Below, piece after piece: positions 46,715-56,272 of a stretch of DNA of 64,000 bases; positions within the stretch are counted from its first letter, which is position 1; each line of letters begins with the position of its first letter. The translations under genes and the position numbers were made by a program. Below the pieces are notes generated by a model that saw only the letters and a program-made list of their open reading frames with translations, had not been told where the DNA came from and ran no database searches. The DNA is from Amylostereum areolatum (taxonomy: Eukaryota > Basidiomycota > Agaricomycetes > Russulales > Stereaceae): the NCBI GenBank assembly GCA_012932865.1, contig SAXG01000002.1:1922001-1986000 (forward strand), given 5' to 3'.

Positions 46715-48531
46715 AACAGAATGTCAAGGAAGCGTGCGTGATTATGAGCAGAGCTCAGAGGTAGGGGGAGGAGGTGACCGACGGAAGGCGCGCTTCATTT
46801 ATACCTCGCGTGCATATCAGAGGGCGTCGCGTCTACTGACAGCGTTTATTCCTATCCTCTACGCGTACATCGGAGTGTACATAGATCAAGGAAAAATGCC
46901 GCGTCAATCATCCGAAGAAAGGGCACGACTCAACATTGCACGATATACAGACACACGGTAATGCATTCAGAATGCAACGACTTTGCGGATGATATCGCGA
47001 TGGCGCGCGCTGAAAGGGGGAGTCTCTTCAAGATCTGTCCAGTTCCTGGTATAAGTCATGCCCAAACGCTTTCCGCGTGAAATTCATTATACTGCAGATC
47101 TGTTTAAGGCATGAGCCGATTTCTTGCTCTCCCAAACAGAGGAGCCCGCGTACCTAGTACCAATGAATCCGCCGAGCATCCGACGCATCGCGAGTCTGGC
47201 AGAGCTCACATGACGGACAAGTTAGGGTCCGTGCAATTGGGCGCACAGGTACGTACAGGCATGGGACCCGAAGGGATATTGTCGTGGACATACACGGAGA
47301 AATCCTGTAAGCCAGGGGAAGTCATGAGAGGGCCGGACGGGAGAGGTCAATGTAGTGACTAGTACTCAGTGCTGTTAGTAATAGTACTAATAGTAGTGTA
47401 CTTCGGAAATGAAAAATCATTGTACGTGATCGTGAGAAAAATTCCCAGAAAATGGCCGCGCGGACTCCGCCGACGGCCGCCCGGCGCCCACTCTCAAGAT
47501 CTCGTTGTTCTTCTCCACTGGCAGTCTCTTCAGTTCTTCGCCTTGAAGCGTGAACTCTTGAAGTTTGACCTCCAACACGATATGTTTCGTACAAGTTTGC
47601 TAGGCGCTTTCGTGTTCAATCCCAGCGGACACCTTCAGGCCTCATCCCCATCCCTATCTTCCTCTCCAAGTTCGACTTGGGACGTCTCCTGTTGCAGCAG
47701 ACTGGGCTCACTAGACCTCCGACTTGTCGGTACCGCACGACCGCGTTTGATCTTTTCTCTCTCAGAGTTTCACGAGTCTTTGCTACGGTGCATCACGAAG
47801 ACGGAAACGTTTGTTTTTCAAGTAAAAGCACACAGCTCTTCCCCTAAATCAAGGTAGGACTTGTTCATTCTCGGAGCGACGACCGTGCATTTTCTAACGT
47901 GTGGCCAGGCTTGATTTGCGTCTGACATTCCTCAAATTTCTTTCTCTTATGATCCTCCTGTTCTTGTTGCGTTATACGGGCTGCAAAGCGTACTCGCGAA
48001 TCTCGTTTTTTAGCGTGACCATACGGCAGAATCACGCCCTCTGTTGCCTTAACCCTCCCATTCCCGTGTACGCATGGCGCAAGCGCTCTTCATACAGCCA
48101 TTCCGTCGCTCATAGAGTAAGGCCCACCAGTGGCAGCTCACGGTTGTTCTTAAACATGTCACCATGTGTTTCCCACTTCACTCACATGATCTATTGTAGA
48201 CTCTGTCGATCAGGCAGTTCGTGTTCTATTCGATGATGGTTACCCATACTTGCCATTCAATGTTTCCCAAACCCAGGTCTGAATGGAAAAGAACCTACGA
48301 CAACTGTGTTTCCTTGTCCCGTCGCTTCCATGTGCTGGTCTGTCTTGTGACTAGTCACCCAGGCCCCATCCAACGAGCGACCATCTCGTGTTTTTTTTGT
48401 TTGTTCGCACATCTTCCACGAGCTTTTGCATCCGTCTTCTTAAAAGTTGGACATGCCACTCCGATTTCCCTCAGCCCAGACTTCATCGTCCAGCCACCTC
48501 ACCCCACCCACGACTTTCCTTCTAGCTCATT
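46715..48531. other. About 1.8 kb without a recognised gene
   Basis: The first ~100 bp hold the epimerase promoter. Frames at 47,111-47,362 and 47,369-47,857 (+) have no recognised domain. Confidence 0.4.
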
Positions 48532-49239
48532 ATGCGTCTCTCCAGCAGCATCCTTGCTTTTTCATTTGCCCTTGTGGCCATCGCGACCCCCCTCAAGCGT
48601 GATGCGACAACCGTTGAGAGCGACATCGCGAGCATCAGCAGCCAGGTTTCGACGTTGGATGCGGCTATCACGGCTTTCCCCAGCACTGGAGGATCGCTCG
48701 TCAATGCTCTGGTATGTTCTCGCATCCAAGCGTTTTCCACGTGGTTTTCATTGGAGTGCTTTAGGCGATCCACACGGATGCCACCAATTTGGACACCACT
48801 GTGAAGTCTGCCACCACCGACACGACTGTACGTATAGTTTATGTTGACGTCATGTATTTCGACTAAATAATGTTATAGGGCAGTGCTGCATTCACTGAGA
48901 CCGAGGGCAACACCATCCTCACCGCGATTCAGGCTCTTCAACCTCTCATCACTACCACACTTTCGGACATTGTGGCCAAGAAGCCTGCGTTCGACGGTCT
49001 CCCCATTGGCGGAATTTCCGCGCTCATCCTGCAAGATCTGAAGAGCCTCTCGACCTGACACGGCTGCGTTCGAAACCGCCCTCATCGCTAAGGCCCCTGT
49101 ACGTATATACTCTTTCAACGTGTGTTGTTCAAACGCTGACCGCTGCCGGTGACCGCAGGCCGACCTGCAGGCTCAAAGCCAGACTGTGAGCGACACCATC
49201 AACGCCGCGTTCACCTCCGCCATCGCCGCGTACTCGTAA
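48532..49239 (+). pseudogene. HsbA-like cell-wall/surface-binding protein, paralog 1, one +1 shift
   Basis: Hydrophobic surface binding protein A family (small helical secreted proteins). The signal peptide MRLSSSILAFSFALVAIATP is followed by LKRD (possible Kex2 site), VESDIASISSQVSTLDAAIT, AIHTDATNLDTTVKSATTDT, ILTAIQALQPLITTTLSDIV, KKPAFDGLPIGGISALILQD and ADLQAQSQTVSDTINAAFTS. Four exons split like those of the neighbour at 49.9 kb. One extra base near 49,056 (KSLST then DTAAFETALIAKAP) breaks the frame. About 180 residues if corrected. Confidence 0.8.
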
Positions 49240-49939
49240 ACGTTGATTCTACGCATGGGGTTTCTCGTTCTCTTTCTTTGGGAATCAACCTTGTATAATG
49301 TGTAACACCCATTGTGAAAACGCTTCAAATTGTGCGGCGCGTCCAGGTGAAAATCACCGTGTGAGGCTAACGGGTGTATTGGAGCTTTCGCGTCTTCCTT
49401 CCCGCTGCTTTTCACAGAAGTCCTTGCTAGGTTGTGACCCCCTTCGCCTTCCATTTCGTCCGGGAGCAAATATACCGACTGAACGTTTCCATACTTGGCG
49501 GCCATCAGTATTGTTCCGCTTTCTCTGTTCCGCTTTCTCAACAGTTTCCGCACGAGTAGCAGTTCTAAAGCTCATAGAACATCTGACTCGATTTAGTCGA
49601 TCTCGCGTGCTATCAGACTCTTCTTTTACCATGCTGCGTTCAATCGGACGTGGATTGTGATTTAGCGACAACTATCGGTATCAAGCGGAATAACTCAGGA
49701 CTCGGGACCAGTAATGTTCGATATCCTACTTGGACGGAACCCGCCTGCTGTGCGTAGTGAGCGCACTTACATTCCGCAATTCCGGCTGACATTGAGTACA
49801 GATGGAATGCCCTCTCCACCGGACGTATCCGAGTCTATAGGCCACCGTCGGATGTATAAAAGCTGTCGTTGAGCTATAGGCATTTTCATTGTCCAATATC
49901 CCTAACCACCAGCGTAAGTTTTGGCCTTGATATCACAAC
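49240..49939. promoter_or_regulatory. Spacer between the HsbA-like paralogs with a TATA box
   Basis: About 0.7 kb without a gene. TATAAAA at 49,855-49,861 lies 85 bp ahead of the second paralog. Confidence 0.5.
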
Positions 49940-50659
49940 ATGCTCTTCAAGTTCTACCCCTTGGTTTGCCTCACCCTCGCATTCAATCGCTAGCGCGACG
50001 CCGGTTAGGCGTGACAGCGCACAGATCCAGCAGGATATCGCTAGTATCAACTCTCAAGTAGGCTCTCTGAACGATGCAATCAACGCTTTCCCCGACAACG
50101 GTGGCAGCATCACACAGGCTTTGGTACGCAATGTTCACGAAGATACATCCAGTGAACCAACCTTCAACTGCAGGCTATCCATACGCAAGCTAATGGACTC
50201 GTGAAGACACTCTCAGACACCACCAACGATGTTAACGCAAGTCTCCTCGATCTCTCAGCTATCGTTGTATACTTACCGCGCCCAAATCGAAAACAAAGAG
50301 AGTTCCATTTCCGAAGAAGATGCCTCTCCCATCCTGTCAGGCTTTAAGGGTCTCGAGCCCGTCATCGGATCCGCCTTAAACGGGCTCGTATCCAAGAAAG
50401 CTGCCCTTGCCGCCCTTCCCATCGGCGGCATCGACCAGATTGCGCTCGAAGATCTCAAGACCATGTCAAGCAACGCGGCAGATCTTGAGAACGCCTTGGT
50501 GTCCAAGGCTCCGGTGCGTTTTGGGGGCTGTCAGTATGGACTTGAATGTGGGAGCTCACGGCCAGGAATGTCCAGGCGGATTTGAAGGATCAGGCGACCC
50601 AGGTCTCACAAGCCATTGATGCTGCATTCTCTAACGCCATCGAAACGTACCAATCCTAA
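49940..50659 (+). pseudogene. HsbA-like protein, paralog 2, one +1 shift in the signal peptide
   Basis: Tandem paralog of the preceding gene. MLFKFYPLVCLTLAF leads, after skipping one extra A near 49,985, to IASATPVRRDSAQIQQDIAS, SQVGSLNDAINAFPDNGGSI, AIHTQANGLVKTLSDTTNDV, ILSGFKGLEPVIGSALNGLV, KKAALAALPIGGIDQIALED and ADLKDQATQVSQAIDAAFSN, ending AIETYQS. As read, a TAG in the signal region truncates it at 17 residues. One intron has a GC donor (GCAAGT). Intron phases match paralog 1, so the pair arose by tandem duplication and then diverged. Confidence 0.8.
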
Positions 50660-51132
50660 GGCCTTGATGTATTGGACCTTCGAAGGAATATCACACCCAG
50701 CCTCGAGCGCCCCGCAGTGATGTAGAGCGTTTATTGATGTCGTCGTGGCCGTTGATGTTTGCGTTGGGTCTATCGCTGGACTTGTTTGGAATTGGAACGA
50801 CTCAGGCCCGGGAACAATCAAGAAGCTGCACTTACTCGCTCGTATGACCATTGCAGTGACATTGACATCTGAATCATATATCAGCCTCATCATCATAAGT
50901 TAATGTCAAACTCCTTTACTCCCAGCTAGTTATCGCACTTGGCACGCCTTTCTCGCAAGGATGCAGTGTTGGGCGCACGATGCATGGCAAGTATATGGTA
51001 CGTCGTCCTCTGGAGCCTGAACATCATGATGATATCCGGCAACTGTTGACAAGAGCGGGCGTCCGTCGTCAGGACATAAGTCAGGCATCCCAGACTCCAG
51101 AGTACGATTCATCCTTTCGACCCCTCCTGCAG
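50660..51132. other. Intergenic
   Basis: About 0.47 kb, no recognised gene. Confidence 0.4.
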
Positions 51133-53034
51133 ATGCCGAACTGGAACGAACCGGCGACACTCAACTCCCTCTATGGTGTGTGCATCGTGCCGTTATGAGT
51201 ACGCGAGGTCCACTGCTGAATACTTCAACTTTGGCGGCAGTCTCCTTCGTTAACCTCCAACACGTCATCGCCGGTGTTTACTTGTGCGTCCAAAACAGCA
51301 ACTTCAATGCACAGAACTTTCTAACATCTGATACTGCACAATTGCATTATACTTGTAGCTGGGAGTTCATATCCCACCTGGATTTTGACCGCCGCTTGAT
51401 CTGTCGGCACTGGCGCAGGTTCTCGTGGACTCCGTGGGTACGTACAACAAGTTCGCATATTCGTTTTTTCTGGGCTCACGGTACAACCTGGTTGCAGTTG
51501 TACATCATGAGCAGGATTACCGCCGTTGCCGCACTGGCGACCATTATTGCCGGCAACGACATCAAACACCATGAAATCAACTGCACGGTACGACCCTCGT
51601 CATAATATCAATATAGACCTTCATGGTGACGTTATTTAGTTATGGCTCGTCTTCTGCTACGTAGGGCATGAGCGCTGTATCCGTCGTCTCGAGCTCAGTC
51701 TAGATTTTGTCAGATATTCTCTCATACAGCGCAGTGGTTATCGTCAGCCCTCATCGCTGTTCGCGTGTATGTATACCATTCTGTCACTTCTCAATGAAGT
51801 CTTCATGATGGGGTTTACACGTCTCCACAGCATCGCCATCTGGAATCGCTCTCCTTTCGTCGTCGTATTTGTAATATTTTTGATGCTCGGGCTCGCGGGT
51901 ACTTTTGTTCACGGTATGTCTATCCCCCGCTCTGAGGTTGTGCGCTGACTCTCTATCTGTACTACCAGCGACCGTGTTGGTATGTGGCAATCCTCAACCT
52001 GGGCTCTTCTTCACACATCTCATTTACATAGATACGAGGTAATTGGGACAGTGCTAATCCAGGATGCCACTTCCTCGAAAGCAGAACAAATTTGCCCATC
52101 ACGACGGCAGCGTTGACAGTAGACCTTCTATTTCTCCTCGTCATGCTCGCGGGACTTCTTCGCCGCCGCGATGCTCGTCATTTTGGTCTTTGGCAGTTGT
52201 TGTGGAAGCAGGCAAGTGTAACGTTTCGAGCTTGCCGATGCAGGAGTGTATTTTTTCGAGCTAACTCAGCCCTGGCATTCGATCCGCCTCCATAGGGTAT
52301 CATCTGGATTCTTCTCTCCATTATGGCTGAGGCTCCTGCTGTGGTACGTCTCATCCCTGTGTTATGTCTGGAGAAGCCTAATCGTACTTTTCAGACATTG
52401 GTTGCTCTTAACCTTGACGGTGAGTGGGCTCAGTATAGCCTTCCACGAGGATGTGTTGTTCATACTCTAGTCTCCCTTGCCTAGCACCCATGAATATGGT
52501 ATATCTTCTTTCCTGCTCCAATGTCTAGTGGGGACCTCACCTCACCATTCTATATAGATGCTCTTAGCACCACAAGGTATGCCTTGAGAATCCATGCGTA
52601 GATCTCTGATTGAACGGCGATGATTTGGTTGGGATGTTCTAAACAGTGGACATATTGTGCGTACCCCTCCTTTTTACTATGAAACTTTTCTCAACCATGT
52701 ATACTGACCTTGCTGCAGGCTGATCGGTGCTACGCGTATGTACCGAAGCTTGAACAAATTCTTCGAGTCAGAGTACGTTGCTTTCCCAGTATCACAGATT
52801 TCTCACCTTATGCGGACTACGACAAGTTTTAGCGTGGACACATGCCCCTCCAAGAACCCCTTTTCCCCTCACATGTGGACTTCCGTACAAGGAAGGGAAC
52901 GGTCGGGGATCGTCATGGTTCCGCTCGTGGTATCGATCCATTGCGTACAAGAAGAACATGTAGAAATCCCAGGACAAGGCGCGTTACCTGCCCAAGGCCC
53001 AGAGCATCAAAGATCCGATGACTCAGGCTCGTAA
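51133..53034 (+). pseudogene. Seven-helix membrane protein (basidiomycete-type family), one +1 shift
   Basis: Multi-exon membrane protein of a family common in Agaricomycetes, function unknown. The start MPNWNEPATLNSLYG leads to AAVSFVNLQHVIAGVY, WEFISHLDFDRRLI, LYIMSRITAVAALATIIAGN, LWLVFCY, ALIAVRV, AIWNRSPFVVVFVIFLMLGL, LPITTAALTVDLLFLLVMLA, the charged LRRRDARHFGLWQLLWKQGI, ILLSIMAEAPAVTLVALNLD and IGATRMYRSLNKFFESE. Small exons near the 3' end (about 14 and 10 nt) encode parts of the last loop. One extra A near 51,746 (before ALIAVRV) breaks the frame. The stop is uncertain: an unspliced reading ends at 53,034, and an intron after FFESE is possible. Confidence 0.68.
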
Positions 53035-53343
53035 GACCATTGCCTGTGAATTCGAATATCATGGCACGGGCGGAAACCATGTAAATCAATAGTCCTCAGA
53101 GTTCGTTGAGGCTCTATCATGGAGTTCGCGCTGTGTTGGTTGTTGGTTGGATAATATTTGTCGACTTTTCTGGAATATGACCGCGTGTTCATGTTGTACT
53201 ACTATGCTCAAGTTGACACTACCGACACTCGGCGGCCCCCTTCCTTTCCCCAGCAGTTGAGCATGCGCGTCAAGCGCGTCTAACATATGATAATTATAAT
53301 ATTTAGGGGTCAGTGCTCGCGAGTAGACATGCAGCCATCACCC

Positions 53344-54899
53344 TCAACCGAAGGTTGCGAGCGGGAGTCCTTCTGCCGCGATTTGCGCCAGATAGATAGA
53401 AGTCTCCGCCATCACCACCAGCCTTCCCTTACCCGCAAACGCCATGTTGCCGGACGTGGACCCCACAACGATTTTCCCCAGGAGCGTTCCTTCCGCGTTC
53501 CACACCTGAGCCGTCAACGTTCAACGGTGAAAACCAACTTGCAAATATAATAAGAAATCCACGGACCTGGACCCCTTCCCCGCAGCCCGAATATACGTTC
53601 CCAGCGGTATCAACTTGAACCCCATCCGGAATGCCTGTGTCAATGTACGCGAACACGCGTCGGTTGGTGAACGACTGGCCCTTCGGATCCACGTCGAATT
53701 GATAGCTGTGGACCCGGGTCAGCATCCGAATGAAGAAAAAGAGCAGAGTGCGCACATCGTCGACGGGTCGGTCTGGTTGATACCCAAGAATCCACCTGCA
53801 GCCGAAGTATCCGTCCTGAGAGGTTGGGGTCAACAAAGGAAAGGCGTTGGTAAGAGAAGGGGAGGACTTACACATAGGCGGTCTGACCGTCGCCTGAAAA
53901 AGCTATCCCGTTGGGTCGGATAAACCCATCTGCGACCACGCGCACCTGTCCTGTGCTTGGGTCGAGACGATAGATTTGGTTCGGTAGGAGGGGTTCCGGA
54001 CGGAAGTGATTGAGCCAGCCATATCTGTTCATTGCGTCAGACGTTGTAAACAACGTCATGCAAGGTAGTGTACGTACGATGTGTCGGTGAAAAAGATGAG
54101 GCCGTTCGTGGGATGCACTTTGATGTCGTTGAGCGAGTTGAACTGACGGCCGAAGAAGTTGTCGACGAGGACGGTCGTATTATACGGCGGCTGGGGATTG
54201 ACGCGTACAATGGAAGGGGGAAGGTTGCCGCGTCCGGAGGTGATGAGTAGGAGGTCACCGTGATAGGGGCCCGTTCCACCGTTGGTCATCTGTACCGTGG
54301 CAGGGATGTCAAGCTGGGGGCGCGTGTATCAATACACACGACAAGTACACAACGTGCAGATGACGCACGGTGGTGACAGTGACATTGACCGGCGCGGGCG
54401 CGCTGGCATTGGAAGCCTGGATGGCCAGTTCCACATCCTTCAGGCTGATTTTGCTGACGATGTTGTTATGGTCGATATCGCTCCGTCCGAGCACGCTACC
54501 ACCGTTGGATGCAAACGTGAGTTCGTCCGTGTCTGGCAGCCATACCGGTCCCTCATGGGCGAATGCGAAGGTGGGGTTAGAGACGATGGCGCGGATGGAA
54601 GCGTTGGGACCGATGATATCGAGGAAAGAGGGGTCAAAGACCTGGAAGAAGGGAGGCTCGGTCGCAGTCGGGTTGAAGAGCTCGGCGAAAGCATCGGTTC
54701 TGAAGGTGCCATTCGTACCAAGAACGGACGTGTTACGGAGGTCGACGAACTGTGAGTCGCGTGAGGAAAGTCTGAAGAAAGAGAGGTGAGCGCGACGTAC
54801 CACAGCCTGCGACGGCAGTGTGCCATTGCCGATGACGACGGATACGCCACCACGGGCACACAGCGCGGTGACTAGGATCCTGAGAGCGACCACATACAT
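53344..54899 (-). CDS. Secreted SMP-30/gluconolactonase-like lactonohydrolase
   Basis: Six-bladed beta-propeller hydrolase of sugar or other lactones. The signal peptide MYVVALRILVTALCARGGVS is followed, after one intron, by FVDLRNTSVLGTNG. Propeller blocks are FAFAHEGPVWLPDTDELTFA (metal-ligand Glu in HEGP), MTNGGTGPYHGDLLLITSG, RQFNSLNDIKVHPTNGLIFF (metal-ligand Asn in SLNDI), TDTSYGWLNHFRPEP, DGFIRPNGIAFSGDG (Asn in RPNGIA), IDTGIPDGVQVDTAGNVYSG (Asp in PDGVQVD) and VWNAEGTLLGKIVVGS. About 420 residues, five or more introns, intact frame. Substrate is not predictable; fungal relatives act on aldonolactones or on pantoyl lactone. Confidence 0.88.
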
Positions 54900-56272
54900 T
54901 GGGGGGATTTTTTAGATGTCGATGCTGAGGGCGATGGATATTTTGTATAGTTTTGTAGGTGCTTGCAATTGCCAATTACCCGCCTTTGCAGCTTGGCGCC
55001 GTTGGCGCTTGGTTGCAAACTTGGTTCCAGCCTTGGCTGCCTTGCGGGCGGGGGTGTTTGTGAACATAATATCAGCGGTCAGTGGCACACCGAGACCGAT
55101 GTTCGGGACATGGTGTTTCATTACTTCAATCGTCACTGGATCGCACGTGAACTTTGGAAGTTGGGAGGGTCGCATTCATTCGGACAATGAACATTATTGA
55201 ATACAGCTGGCTCACAGGCTTGGCTCAGGCCCCCATTTGAATTTGAAATCTTGGAGAACCCCGTTCTGGACTGAGATTGCGGGATTAGATCAGATCCATC
55301 AGTCTCAGCGGACTACAGCGACTAGCTGGCACGTCGTTCCCGAGGTTGTCAATGTACAAGAATATGTACCTCTGGCTGAGCAGGCCAGAGAATACGGACT
55401 CGTCTTCGTCCTCCTGATAAGTATGATAGGTACATATCTTCACTCACAGTAAAAGCAACGGAGCGCAAGCGTCACCAAATCTCACTAAGTACATATTCAG
55501 TACTAGGTGCCACCACGCTCAATGAGGGGCTTATAATTGTCAAAAGGAGTGAGAATGGGGTCATCGTATCCCTACACAAAAGAAACCCATAGAAACATTG
55601 GATGATGATCGTAAAACGAATCTACTCAGACTCTTCAAGTACTGATCGACACGAGATGTTTGAGAAACCAGCGTCGAAGGTAACACTACCTGCTTGTCTC
55701 GTCAGTCTTCGTTAAAGACTCGGCCTCCAGTCCACATCGAAGGCGTTCAGACATTCTTCCCTTGACCTTCGCATCATCGTCAAGGCTGTGCAGCGAGGGA
55801 GCGATCCAATGGGGAATGTAACGTGTGCAGAAGCTGCTGGTGTTTAAATTTTGTTTTGGGAGGGCCTTGTACATTGTAAGCATAGCACGCCGCGCACAAC
55901 GGTTTAGAGACGCCAAGGAAGGGAACCACTGGGATATCATTCCTGTGAATATATGAACTAGAAGCGCGCATTCACAATGTAGATTGGTATTCAAGGTGGA
56001 ATCGTTGCGATCGACAGTCAGGAACGCTACTGCAGTCGCCAGTGTAGCGTCTGAGATATACATAGAATCGCTGGAGAGGTGAGCCCACTTCGTGACCTTC
56101 TGTATCCTCGGGGGCGACAAGCGAAAGTAGGAAGTCTGTGGAGACGATGGCACTGCTACAACCCTGAACGGGACGTTGACAGTCTACGAACAAGGATAGG
56201 ACGTTGGAATAGAGAATCAATCTCTTAGATGTGATGATACATTGAAAAGCGACGGTGCATATTGCAAGCACA
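54900..56272. other. Intergenic, ends in the duplicated PTR2 flank
   Basis: No recognised gene. A minus-strand frame (54,912-55,175) encodes a short basic stretch with a doubled KAAKAG motif but lacks further support. From about 56,190 the sequence matches the left PTR2 arm. Confidence 0.4.

Noticed and set aside
54912..55175. Minus-strand basic ORF with a doubled KAAKAG motif
   Set aside because: No family, no start context and no splice support; composition could come from the local GCCTTGGCTGCC-type sequence. Kept only as a note in the intergenic entry.
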